Shown here one piece after another: positions 1 to 11,533 of a stretch of 64,000 nucleotides of DNA. The notes under the pieces were generated by a model that saw only the letters and a program-made list of their open reading frames with translations, was not told where the DNA came from and ran no database searches. The translations under genes were made by a program, and so were the position numbers. Source of the DNA: Margaritispora aquatica (Eukaryota > Ascomycota > Leotiomycetes > Helotiales > Discinellaceae); the NCBI GenBank assembly GCA_007644065.1, contig VJWN01000001.1, forward strand, positions 2,618,340 to 2,682,339, given 5' to 3'. Every line of letters starts with the position of its first letter. Position 1 is the first letter of the stretch.

Positions 1-1045
1 GAGTTGGGCGGGTATCACTGCCTCATAAAGGCATACGGATAGCTATTCGGGTGTTTTCCTCTTTCTCCTTTTGAAATGAGATGGAATGGAATGAAAAAGT
101 CCACCTGGTGACATAGTCTTCTCATGTTCAAGTCTACAGGTCTTACCGAGCAGTTGTGACCTGCACGTAATAAAAGCAGACTAAAAGTTCATCTGTGTAT
201 GTTAATAGATTATTGGATTCTCTCATAAAGGCTTTCTCAAAAGATTAAATTGTTTATCAAGCTTTTTCGTAATTGGGGGCATGTTTGCCAGTTTGTAAGC
301 GAGCCCATTCATTTCTTCAATGTCTTCTACCCTAAGTGACCACGTTATTGTTGCTAAAAAAATAAAAAAAAAAAAAACTCCTGTCGTACATACCTATCCT
401 AAGTCATTAGATTAAACTCCACTAGCAGACATAGGACTTGAAGAAGTGTTGAGTTTGGAATTTTCCCACTAAGTAAGGTAGTAGTTGTTTGGATATTACG
501 TGCCAAAACGTTGGTACATGTGCTGGAGGGGCTGTTGAAGGCTTATATTTGTGCAGTGTTCCAAGCATTAGTAACGTCATCAATATATCACGTCTTGTGT
601 TGAATGAGTTATTTACTAGTGTATTGGTGTGGTACCATGCTGTTCCATATGACATCACCGAGAACTGGAAAACAAACGTTTAATATAACGAAGTCGAGGC
701 CAAGTTCTTGACACTGCTTCAGAAGCATAACACAAGCAAGAAGATTTCTCGAGATGAACTTGAATGCCATTAGGTACTAATCATACATTGTCAATCTTTC
801 AACACAATCTCAAGTTTTGTTCACTCCCACGCTTATGAAATGAAGAATGGCAATAGAAGAACGCTCTCTGTCTTATGTTGCCTACCTGACCTCTTTACCA
901 ATCTTGTTCCCTCACTGTTTCTCTTTTGAGCAAAATGCAATACCCTATCGTAAGTCTATAGAAAGGAGGCCCAGTAATACAATACACAAGGAATCAAACC
1001 AAAGAACCCCTCACACCAACCTCAGCTCCAAATCTAATAGTCAAA
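1..1045. other. intergenic, no gene recognised
   Basis: AT-rich sequence at the left edge. Short open frames exist on both strands around 422-683 and 847-1056, but they overlap each other, have no recognisable motif and no plausible splice partners. An adenine run lies at about 358-377. The last part is the 3' flank of the minus-strand wall-protein gene that ends at 1046. I see no RNA gene here. Confidence 0.6.
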
Positions 1046-4000
1046 TCAAAGCATAACAAACACACCCCCAACTAAAACCATCACACCGGCCAAGACCACA
1101 CTTCTACCCAGTCCCTCGCCACCGCTGGTTTCCACTGGTCCCTTCTTTGGATCCGCATTTGCACCTGTGGCTTTAGGGTTCGCGCTGTCCGCGCTCTTGC
1201 TCGTTGCTTTGCTATCGGCGGTGGCAGCGGTCTTATTCGCTTCGTCTGGTTTCTTAGGATCAGATTTCTGGTCTGGAGACGAAGGTGGATTGGCCGGCGT
1301 AGATGGATTGGTGGGCGTAGGTTTAGATGAGGGACTAGTAGGAGCCGAGGCCATGCCAGAGTTGCCTGGCTTCTTCTCGTCATTCTTACCAGGCGATGTT
1401 GAGTCCTTGTGCTCATCTGAGGAGCCGGGTTTGGATGGAGAACCTGGGTTTTGAGTATCTGAGGAGCCGGGTTTGGATGGAGAACCTGGACTTTGTGTCT
1501 CTGGAGAGGCGGGTTTGGACGGGGAGTTCGGACCTTGAGTGCCAGGCTTGGAGGACTCGCCAGATTTACCTTGTTCGTCTTTGTGTCCTCCATCATTGGT
1601 ATGTTGATCGCCTCCCTTGTTTTTGCCGTTTTCGTCTTTATGTTCATCATCTCCATCCTCACCAGGCCATCCAGTACTATGCTCATCATTCCACTCGTAC
1701 TCGCCCTTCTTCCCACCATCATGCACCTCGCCACTCTTGCCCCCGCCGTTTCCACCACCATTATTTCCACCACTCTTGCCCCCGCCGTTTCCACCACCGT
1801 TATTTCCACCACCATTTCCACCGTTATTTCCACCACCGTTATTTCCACCGTTATTTCCACCGCCATTGCTTCCACCGCGATTGCCACCACCTGTCTGCTT
1901 CGCTATCGGGCACGTGATAGTCATGGTAGGCTTATTCTTACAAGGGTCACAAACCGTGACAGTAGTCGTGAATCCAGGCGGTATTTCGTGAGTCTTATAC
2001 GGACCCTTGCACGTCTCGGTAATGGTGTATGTATGTGTTGTAATACCAGTAGGGCAGACGGACTCGTAGAATGTGGTGTACACCGTCGTGTAGACATCCG
2101 AGAGCGTGACGTCGACTGTCTTTGGTGGGCGGCGACCCTTGGTAGCGGTTGCCTTGAGTGTTGTCTTTGGCGGCTTCATAGTAGCAGTTGATGATTTACT
2201 TGCTGATCGTTCTCTGCCCGTTGCGTCATTTTTACCTGTTGCTGACAATGTAGAAGTTTTCCGATTTTTGGTTTTCTTGGTACGAACTCGCTTAATGGAG
2301 GAAGATGACTTCGACACTGAAGATGATCTTCTTCCGCCTGTCGCATCGTTATTACCTGCAGCACTAGACGATGAAACGGTAGACTGTTGCGCATCTCCGG
2401 TCATAGTTCCAACTATCTTCGTAGAAGAGGATAACTTGGACCTTGATCTGTTTCCATCATCAACGATATTTGTAGCAGCAGATAATGAACTAGAAGACTG
2501 CCTTGTATCCCCGGTCATAGTTCCAACTATCTTCGTAGAAGAGGATAATAATCTAGAGGACGAAATGGACCTTGAATTTCTATTTCCATCATCCACGACA
2601 TCTGTAGCAGCAGATGACGAACTAGAAGACCGTTGCGTATCTATGGTCATAGTTCCGCCCAAGTTGGTGGAAGAAGATGATTTAGTAGCCAAATTTGACC
2701 TTGATCTATTAGCTGGGTCATTTTGATCCGTGGCAGAAGCCAAAGCCGAGCTTGTCCCACGTGAGACATCGGCGCCATTGCTTGCGGAAGATAACAGAGT
2801 AGACGAGCTCTGGGAAGTCGCAGTCGCAGTTTGATCCCCAGCACCACCGGTCGATGACGCAGCAGAAACCGATCTTGGCGAAGCAATACTTGTGTTGATG
2901 CCACCTGATCCGGAGCTTGATGTAGATCTTCCTCTGTTCGTTGCATCGTTGGCGTTTGTCCTGGCTGAGGTTGAAGAGGACAAGGCGTTCCCTGGCAAGG
3001 TCAAAACACTGGATTGTGCGGATGAACTTCCACCTGTTGGTGCTGATGGGGCAATGTTCGATGCCGCGGAGCCTGATGCTTGAACGACTGAGCCTGATGC
3101 TTGGACAGCGGAACCCGATGCCTGTCCATTAGATACACTCGACAGCTGAATGACCACTGTCGATGGCTGACCAACAGGTACACTTGGAACATTGGTAGGC
3201 TGGATCGCTGTCATAGTGCTGGTACATGAATAAACCACCATTGGAGAGTAGTAAGTACTATAGCTAACAGTCTCAGTCATAGGTCCAGCCTGAGAGCTTA
3301 ATCCCATGCTAGATGCCTTGAGGCTGTTGGCTGAGGCGGATACCTGCAAGGATGAAGATTGACCTGCCGAGGGCGTCGCCAAATTTTGTACTGTCACGGA
3401 TGACAGTGTGGCCATGGGAGTAGCAGATGGTCCTACTTCTGGCACAGAAGAGAGGACAGGAATCATCGTCGATGATCCTCCCGGGCCTATCGTCCGGATT
3501 GAAGCTTGGGCTGGTCCCTCAATAGTGAACAACGAAGATGTCGCTAGTAGCGTTCGTATGATGATTGATGAAATTGACGATGGATTGCTTGGCGGCATAG
3601 GCATAGAGCTGCTTTGCAAAGATGGAGGACCAAGAACACTGGTTGGGAGAGGAGGAAAGAAGCTGCTGGTTGCGTCTACAACAATGACAGAGGCAACGCT
3701 ACTCGAGGCCATGGGAACAGGTCCAATGCTACTCGGAGCCACAGGAACAGGGACAGTGCTACTGGGAGCCACGGGAACAGGTCCAATGCTACTCGGAGCC
3801 ACAGGAACAGGGACAGTGCTACTGGGAGCCACGGGAACAGAACCATCGCTGGTCTGAAAAGGACTCATGGCGGCAACGCTAGGCCCTGTGTTCACCGGCA
3901 TAATGCTGCTTGCAGGTGGAGGAATTAGAGCAGCATTGCTACTTGCCTGAGGAGCAACAGCGGGAACATTGCTACTCTGCTGAACGGGAGGGGCAGGTGC

Positions 4001-4133
4001 TTGACTGGACTGGCTTGGAGGAGCACTTTGAACGATGATCTGAGCGACTCTGTTGCGTGCGTTTTAGAAATTCATGTCCTGATATTTGACAGGGCTTCAC
4101 TTACCCCATTGAGGAGGACTCTGGACTCGCCAT
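1046..4133 (-). CDS. Ser/Thr/Pro- and Gly-rich cell-wall protein candidate with GPI-like tail
   Basis: Two exons, 4105-4133 and 1046-4049, joined over a 55-bp intron (GTAAGT donor, CAG acceptor), give 1010 residues. The frame order is a short N-terminus, Pro/Ser repeats (about residues 60-100), a very long Ser/Thr-rich region, a small Tyr/Thr/Cys segment (about 660-735, with TTVYTTFYESVCPTG), a Gly/Asn-rich stretch, a charged Pro/Ser region, and a final hydrophobic segment (VVLAGVMVLVGGVFVML) preceded by small residues, as in GPI attachment signals. Wall glycoproteins and adhesins of fungi have this composition; the exact role is unknown. The oddity is that the proposed start (MASPESSS) gives no signal peptide, so an unrecognised upstream exon may exist. 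The body of the frame is reliable; the 5' end is not. Confidence 0.7.
3721..3840 (+). repeat. perfect 2 x 60-bp tandem duplication inside the wall-protein gene
   Basis: Bases 3721-3780 and 3781-3840 are identical. Each 60-bp unit is itself two diverged 30-bp units that encode VPVAPSST- and VPVAPSSIG-like decapeptides on the minus strand, and a more diverged 30-bp unit precedes them at about 3691-3720. Perfect identity implies a recent duplication, so copy number may vary between strains. Confidence 0.95.
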
Positions 4134-4660
4134 AAATGCTATCACAACCCTAGAGACTGCCAAGAAGCGACCGTTGTTTCTATTATTATAACGACAGACT
4201 GTTGATTAGTGAGCTAAAGAGAATACTGAACAAAGGACATAATAAAGAGAACGTGAGCAGATCAGGGGGTTGAGAGAGGGAGCCTAAGATAATAGTTGCT
4301 GGGGAGCGCTCTTGATTTAAAAGAGTCATTCAAATTGAGAGTTAGGAAAACAACAAGTCCCATAACCTCTGGAATGGAAAAAATGCTTGATAGAGAGACA
4401 TGCGAGAAAGAATGTGCTATGTTGAATGGTTCAAGTCGCTTATAGGGATATTTCGCTTATTAGTAGCATTCTTCGCAATGTCTTCACTTGAGACAAGTTG
4501 CATATTTGCATCTAGCTAGACGATCTCCATTTCCACAAGAAGTATCTCCGCATCTAGGGAATGAAATGATCAAAGTAATAGATAAGACTAGTCTACATGC
4601 CAAACAAATAATGTCGTGACTTTATGGCTGTAACTGGATGCATAAGTGATTATAAGTTCT
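4134..4660. other. intergenic; 5' flank of the wall-protein gene
   Basis: This 527-bp stretch lies upstream of the wall-protein gene and downstream of the CobW gene's 3' end, both on the minus strand. The minus strand holds a very short upstream open frame (eight codons, start near 4241) before the proposed start. No signal-peptide exon was found on inspection, and nothing else is recognised. Confidence 0.5.
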
Positions 4661-5764
4661 TTATGCGATCTTCTCGACCTTGAGTGAGCCATTTTGGCCA
4701 CCCTCTAATTCTATGAAGCCAGCAGTTTCTATCCGCTTTTTCCACTTCTTAGATTCGTATCTCGCCAGGATCATCGTCATCCTTAAAACAACTCCACTGC
4801 TGGATTCGTGCTCATCGCTTGTCATTCGTGTACATGTCCACCGGCCGAATGCCCAATTTACAATGTACCTTGCCTTATCCGTTGATTTTGGCTCACTTGT
4901 GCTTTCATCTGAGGATATTATAGATGATGACGCGGCGAGAACTGCTTTGATTCGATACACCTCATCTTTTGGAGCGGACTTTAGTAGTTTTCCGAGTTTA
5001 GCCACATCGACAAAGGAGCCTGCTTCGGCCTCGAGAGTAATTGAGAGAACTTCGACCTCAGATTGATGTCCTTTCTCGTGAGTATGACCGTTGGTATGGC
5101 TATGGTCGTGCGAATGTTCTTTGTCCTCATTCTCGCCAAGAGTTCTTGCAAGCCCCCCATCAATACCAAAAACCAAATCGACAGGCACTTTGCCCATATC
5201 ACTTTTCACCCACGCAATTTGTACTTCAAGATCTCCTAATCGATCGAGACATTCGTCCATACGTCGTTCACCCACACTCTCCCATTTGTTGAACACAATC
5301 AAATCGGTGTACTTGGCTTGAATCTTGGCCGTGTAACTTGTGTCTTCATATCCCTTCCAATTCTCAACATCTATCACTGTCACCACACCATCTAGGAGAT
5401 ATCCACCATTGGTTTCTCGTGCCAACCGATTGACTTCCATTGCCAGTGTAGCGGGGAACGCACTCCCACTAGTCTCCACCACAATCCGATCTGGTTGTAC
5501 CTTCTCAGAGAGCTCCTTCAAGGCGACATCCAGCTGTCCAACCATGTTACAGCATATGCAGCCATTGAGGAGTTCCCGAACGCCAGAGATAGCGGAGGAA
5601 GATGCCAACTGGCTGTCGACGGCAAGGTCTCCGAATTCATTCTTGAGGAGAGCCAGCTTATAATTCGGGTTCTGAGCACGTAGTTGAGGTAGCAGATTAA
5701 GGAGAACTGTTGTCTTGCCCGAGCCTAGAAAACCAGTTACGATGGTAATTGGTATGGGCGGCAT
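4661..5764 (-). CDS. CobW/COG0523 metallochaperone GTPase (ZNG1-like)
   Basis: Single-exon gene of 367 residues starting MPPIPITIVTG at the ATG at 5764. It has the G3E GTPase layout: P-loop GFLGSGKT (residues 11-18), the family's metal-binding GCICC (68-72), a guanine-specificity NKWE motif (near 158), and a His-rich insert (about 216-233, HSHDHSHTNGHTH) before the CobW C-terminal domain. In yeast and animals the closest family members (ZNG1) hand zinc to methionine aminopeptidase using GTP hydrolysis; that role is inferred here from the CxCC motif and the His loop. The family assignment is firm. The metal and client protein are not shown by sequence alone. Confidence 0.93.
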   Translation of the reverse strand: MPPIPITIVTGFLGSGKTTVLLNLLPQLRAQNPNYKLALLKNEFGDLAVDSQLASSSAISGVRELLNGCICCNMVGQLDVALKELSEKVQPDRIVVETSGSAFPATLAMEVNRLARETNGGYLLDGVVTVIDVENWKGYEDTSYTAKIQAKYTDLIVFNKWESVGERRMDECLDRLGDLEVQIAWVKSDMGKVPVDLVFGIDGGLARTLGENEDKEHSHDHSHTNGHTHEKGHQSEVEVLSITLEAEAGSFVDVAKLGKLLKSAPKDEVYRIKAVLAASSSIISSDESTSEPKSTDKARYIVNWAFGRWTCTRMTSDEHESSSGVVLRMTMILARYESKKWKKRIETAGFIELEGGQNGSLKVEKIA

Positions 5765-8700
5765 GGTGGAGGTAGAGGGGTTGCTGGCTTATCGAGGTGT
5801 TGATGTCGTTGTAGTTAATTTCTGGTGGGGGGGGGTTCAGTTAAAAATTCTTATCTTATCGGGGAACCTTTCGAGCGTGTTCCTGCCTGAACCACAACCT
5901 GGTAGAGCATCAATTTTGACCCCATTTCATCTCATCTCTCTGAACTCTATTCTAACCTCAGTCAAACAACGAAAACTTATAGCTGTCCAGCGTAATTCAT
6001 ATGTAGGTGCTTTTTCGCGGGTTTCTTTCCTACTTGCAAGTCAATTCGCCAGAACATACGTCGGCGTGGTTGCGATATGAAGGTAAAGGTACATATTTCC
6101 AGGTTTCCATTTCTACCTTATCATATCATATATCACCTGATGCATAAGTTACAGTAGGTAATGAAGCCTTCAGCTCAACTGGTTCGCTGGTGTCTCTCTT
6201 CGAAACAACGGTTGGCTTCCCAGCACAGTATTGCAATACTCGGAAAATCCCATAATTCGAGGACTGGAAGCGCCGTCAAATATGCCGCCTAGCTCTCCTA
6301 AAGAACGAAGCGTTTCGCTGTCGCACGAGTGGCTGCACTGAGTTGGACAAATCTGAGATGTCACTGCGATCTGTGATCAAATCTATCCAATCTACAAAAT
6401 ATATATACCGGTTCTATGCGATACCAGTGTAGCGGAATGTCCAGTCGTAAGTATACCAATGCCAGTCAAGGCATAGTAGTAGTAGTAGTAGTAGTCGGAT
6501 TTGGAGGCTAAATCATGGTGCGGGTTGAAAATTTGGAGATGACTTAGGAAGGATTGTTGAGCTATCACATCGCTCATGGTTATAGTTTTGTCTTCCTCGT
6601 CAGATTTACTTGTCGATCTTGTTTGTGACTTGGATTTCGAACACTCCCAACCAACCTCATCAAACCTTTTTTCTGGCGAGTTCTCCCCGAAGGACAATTC
6701 CAACTGGTCCCAACTTGGGGTAGGACTAGACGACACGTCACCAAATCTCTTGATATCGACCTAAAAAAAAAACTATGAACAGTACCTGAATACGTTCTCG
6801 TTAATCTAGCAGACCAATAGCTAGCATATGCCACCCTACCTCCAAGAAAGACGTGCAACTGTGGAACATTGCATCGCAAGTCAAGTAAGTTATTTGCATA
6901 ACACACCAGCATGTGCAAGCTATGCAGAAATCAGTATGCAAACTGTGTGCCCCATATGCCTCTGGCGGAACTGAATCCCATAGGTCTTCTATATCGCGGC
7001 AATCCTCTGGTCTCTGCGACCTCTGATCCATCTTTTTAGCATGTGGATAGGTAGGTCCCGAGAATCTTCGTGTTTGATGATCTAGGACATTCTAACCTCT
7101 TGGCCCCCAACTTTTATTCTATCACTGGCATTGGTATTCAAGAGAGAAAAGAAGAAGAAAATGGACCGAAGTAACAAATACTGGGAACATGAGCGTCTAT
7201 ATCCATGTGCAAACCATGTTCGCGACCACAAAGATGTTGAAGAAACAAAAGTTACTACCGAGCGGGGAGAAGAATGGGGAGCCAAGGGAGATCAAACATA
7301 CCATCCGAACTTGGCGAACCCGGGAAAAAACCTACAAAATGTAAATCAGCGAATCGTTTCAAGGATGATAGGACCCCATCTGATCTGATCATTTGAAAAT
7401 GGTGGAACCATGAAGACGGAACAAAAGGTCAACTCCGAAAAAGAGATCTTCAGAACAAACAAAAAGTTCCGGGATGATGCTCCTTTGAATCCTTTCGGTG
7501 CTTGTATGTGTGGAGCATATTCTTTTGCCCGTCCCAAAGATCATATTTTCCCCGGCGAAATCAGATCACCAAGAGTTCTCTCAAGGTTCTTCGATTAGAT
7601 ATGGTCAGCAGTGCGAGGGACAATTCCATCAATTCACAAACTACAATATCGCTGTTGGAGCATTGGATCATCAAACGACTGGCTATCTGATGGAGGGGCA
7701 ACGATATTCTGTGAGGTCGCATTGCATACCTTATTACAGGTCCTTTTGTGTGCCAACCACCTGATGCCGATCACATTCAAGAGACTACAACAAAATTTGG
7801 TACGACTTCATGTAATCTTTGCATATTTGAAGGCATCAATCTCAATTCTCCTCAGATTGTTGTTGCGGGCTCAGTCTTACCCAACGTTCTCGCGCCCTGA
7901 TGCCCTGATGGATCAGTCGCCTTGCTAGATGTGTCGCAGCGTCAAGGTGAGCTATTCATACAACTATCTCAATGCCACGTTTTACACATCGACCTCTCCT
8001 TTGCATTTGCTTTAGCGAGACAGCCGGCACTCGAAAGATGACATGCAATTGACTGAGTTTCAGTGATCGGATGAACTTTCAAGGCCCTTGAATTTCCACC
8101 GTCTTAGGCAAGTGATAAGAATGGAGTGACTCGAAACAATCTTATCCAGGGTGTCATGAGAGGGATGCTGTTGTGTTCAGAGGGGGGAAGGATATGTGCC
8201 GTTCTCAGGGGGAGCGATCAATGCTTGCATAAGCGTGCCTGTCTGGGTGTTTCGAAACAAGTGGGCACAACGAGCTCCCGAAAGAGGCACAGGCTGGCGT
8301 TTGTGGCGTGCATTGGAGGCTTAAAAGGCGCCAAAGTGAGATGATGATGGGTTGGATGGGAGGCGCCAATCCTTGCACCGATCCCATCCCATGCCTATCC
8401 CATCCCCATCCCGTGTTTGTGTTTCCTGAGATGCAGCTAAAAAATGCTAAAGTCAGGTACAGCCATAGGAGGGGCAAACGGTACCTGGCCTGGATCCTGA
8501 ATCCTGAATCCTAACCCGGAAATGATGAACGAATTATCCTTGGAGGCGACTTGAATGGGAGTATTCTCTCTCTCCCTCTTCCCTTTTGGATGCCCTCCGA
8601 CATAACCTTCCTCGACCACATCGAAGACCTTTCTTTACCCCTCAACAAACTCAAGCTCAAGAAGAAACCAACCAACCAACCATAACAGACCACATTGTGC

Positions 8701-9825
8701 AGGCTAAAATACACTGCATTGTGTAACTGGTAAGTAATGCATGCACTGTGTCCCTATCTCCTGCCGCGCTCTTAGTTCAACTATCACTGTATCTAAATGT
8801 CTCTGAGCTCTCTTGGCCCAGCACGGCAGTAAAATAGCAATTATTGCACAAGTTTTTTTTCTGTTTTGGCTTTTACTTTCGAACCCACTCCCCTGCATAG
8901 ATCCATAATATAATGCTCTAGAATTATGTGAAATCATGTGAAATGCACTGAATTCTTGACAAGACAGGGCCGAGACGGCGCTGTTTTTGTTTTGACTCTG
9001 AGTCTGGCGCTGACATTGACGCTGGCTGGCGTGCGGGAAGGGGAGGGAGGGAGGTGGGAAATATCATTTGCAGTCTTGCGGTCTTGCGGTCTTGCGGTTT
9101 TGCGGCAGAGCAGACAGGGTTTGGTCACTTTGGTGGGAAACACAGGCACAAGCAAGGTGTGTACGCTCGCACTTTAGCTCGCACTATGTACAGTACAGTA
9201 GTTCGTACCGTACTTACTTACTTTCATAAAAAGTCACCTTCTTCCCTCGCATCTCATTCACTACTCCACCTTCCTTCCTTCTCTTGACCTTCATCGTCGT
9301 CGACCGTCGTTTGTTTCTGACCTGTTTATCTGTTCATCTTTTCACTCTTTTGAATCTGTTCACCTGCGCATCCCTTCCCTTCGACAGTCCTTGTCTCTCA
9401 CACTCCTTGAGATATCAACCTGCAACAAACTCACTCTTTGTACAACTTACAACTTCACCTTCATTCAGATTCTACGTCACATCTCACATCGCATCTGTTG
9501 ATACAGATCTGCCAAACTACACCTCACTCCACGTACATACCAACTCGCCTATTCCTTCCAACATCAAATACATTCAATTGAGTCCGAAGAACTCTTGTGT
9601 GTCTTCAATACTATTATTCATCTGAATCACGAGCTTCGACAGCACAATACTAGCATTGTCCATTGTTCTATTGTTGGAACAAAGGTGAATCTTTTCAGTA
9701 CTCCCGGTGATACTTTTCAACATCAAAACTCTTCGTCCTCGACCTGCGACCCAAAAAAATCTAAGACGATTTACGATACCTACGTTTCTGCATCTAGATC
9801 AACGATTAGCATCAACATATTCAAA
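5765..9825. other. 4-kb intergenic region, including the leader of the DUF1996/WSC gene
   Basis: No convincing protein gene. A poly-G tract (about 5827-5836) sits close to the CobW start. A 114-codon minus-strand frame at 6392-6736 (starting MSSSPTPSWDQL) contains a Tyr run made by a trinucleotide repeat and could be a small gene, but nothing supports it. The last 600 bp (about 9200-9825) on the plus strand is C/T-rich with long pyrimidine runs, typical of a fungal promoter and long 5' leader feeding the gene that starts at 9826. A short direct repeat (cttgcggt) occurs near 9073-9100. Confidence 0.55.
6474..6495 (+). repeat. (AGT)n trinucleotide microsatellite
   Basis: About seven perfect AGT units. 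On the minus strand they read as a Tyr run in a weak open frame. Confidence 0.95.
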
Positions 9826-11533
9826 ATGCATTTCAGCGCAGCAACACTTTTGGCTATCTATGCCGCAACAGCTTCGGCTTATACAGCCACCCGTCGATCC
9901 TTTGCCGTCAACCATTTCTATGGAAAGGGCCCTCTTACTTCAGGGCGCATGGACCCAATTGTCAATCCAGGCGTTCCTGCCAGTCACGTTCATGCTATTC
10001 AAGGTGGAAACAAGTTCTCCATGACTATGACCGATAATCAAGCCATGGATTCGACATGTACATCTTCCCGTATCAAGAATGACAAGAGCAACTACTGGAC
10101 TCCTTCTCTGTACTTTATCGACCCCAAGACTGGGAGCATCGAGTCGGTGGAAATGTTTTATATGAATGTTTACTATTTGTGAGTAATCCTCGGTTGTGGC
10201 AGCTGACCTGCATACTGACATGTCTCACAGCTTTGAGGGAACCACAGATAAGATTACGGCCTTCAAGCCTGGTCACCGCATGGTTGTTGGCGATCCAGGT
10301 CTGCGCACCCCACCAGCAACTGGAGGCAAAGCCATTCTCGACAATGCTGATGGTGTGATCCAACCGATTCAATGGACCTGCCCTCGGTCCAACAACAACT
10401 CTCCTCTGTACCCAGTCAATTCGGATGGTCTTCACGGTGCGGGTATTCAGGATCCCAACAACAAGGGTTCAGGTGTCGGCTTCCCTGACCAACAGTGCGA
10501 TGGATATGCTTCTCCTCTCCGAGCTGATATTCACTTCCCATCTTGCTGGAATCCTGCTGCCGGTCTTACAGACTACAAGAACAACATGGCTTGGCCTACC
10601 AACGGCAACTGCCCGAAAGGATGGGTCCACACTCCCCATATGTTTTATGAGGTTTATTGGAACACCCCCAAATTCTCTAGCCGCTGGACTCCAGGCCAAG
10701 GCACACAACCTTTTGTTCTCTCCAACGGTGACCCAACTGGTTATGGCCTGCATGGAGATTTCTTGTCTGGCTGGGATGAGGCTACTCTTCAACAGATGAT
10801 CGACAATTGTGATGCTGGTGATGCCGGTATGGATAAGTGTCCTGGTCTGATCGGTGGCATCAATGACCCATCAACCACTTGCAACATCGACAGTGAAGTC
10901 CAAGAGACAATCTTTGGCGTCTTGCCTGCTCTTCCTGGCAACAACCCGATTGGCAAGTGGGGTGTTGATGTCGCCAAGGCCGTCGCCGCCCCCGTCGTAT
11001 CTTCCGCCCCATCTGTCTCTTCCCCGTCAGCCGAAAAGGTGGCAGCAGCCCCAACATCAGCACCACCCCAGACTCTCGTAACATCCTACAAGACCGCCAC
11101 CACCACTACTTCAGTCTTCAAGACCGTGTCTCCCGCCGCTGCTACACAGACTTCTTCTCCTTCTTCCTCTTCCGTCGTTCTCCCGGCATCTTGGACCTAC
11201 TACGGCTGCTATGCCGACACGAATTCTCGCGTGCTTACTGGCATCAAGTTTGCCAACCTGAATGGCAAAACCACAAACGACAAGTGTGCTGCTTACTGCA
11301 ATGCACAGGGTTACGCAATTGCTGGAACTGAATATGCCGGACAATGTTTCTGTGGAAATGCGCTCGTGGGCTCCAAGAAAGTCGACGAGAGTCTCTGCAA
11401 CATGGCGTGTGAGGGCGATGCGAAGCAGATGTGTGGAGGTGGCTTGACTTTGAGTGTGTACAAGAAGAGCGGTGCCAAGAGGAGCGAGAGAATCCACTTC
11501 CATGATCATCAAGTGCGAAAGGGTGCTCATTAG
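9826..11533 (+). CDS. secreted DUF1996 + WSC domain protein
   Basis: Two exons, 9826-10178 and 10231-11533 (52-bp intron, GTGAGT...CACAG), encode 551 residues. The N-terminus (MHFSAATLLAIYAATASA) is a clean signal peptide. A DUF1996 domain follows (about residues 30-290; the early HFYGKGPLTSGRMDPIVNPG and SHVHAIQGG segments are characteristic). A Ser/Ala/Thr linker (about 300-435) leads to a Cys-rich WSC domain near the C-terminus (about 438-532, starting YYGCYADT and containing QCFCGN). WSC domains bind wall polysaccharide, and DUF1996+WSC proteins are common secreted wall-associated proteins of unknown enzymatic activity in ascomycetes. There is no GPI-like tail; the C-terminus is His/Lys-rich. 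Start choice is secure because only this ATG gives the signal peptide. Confidence 0.93.
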
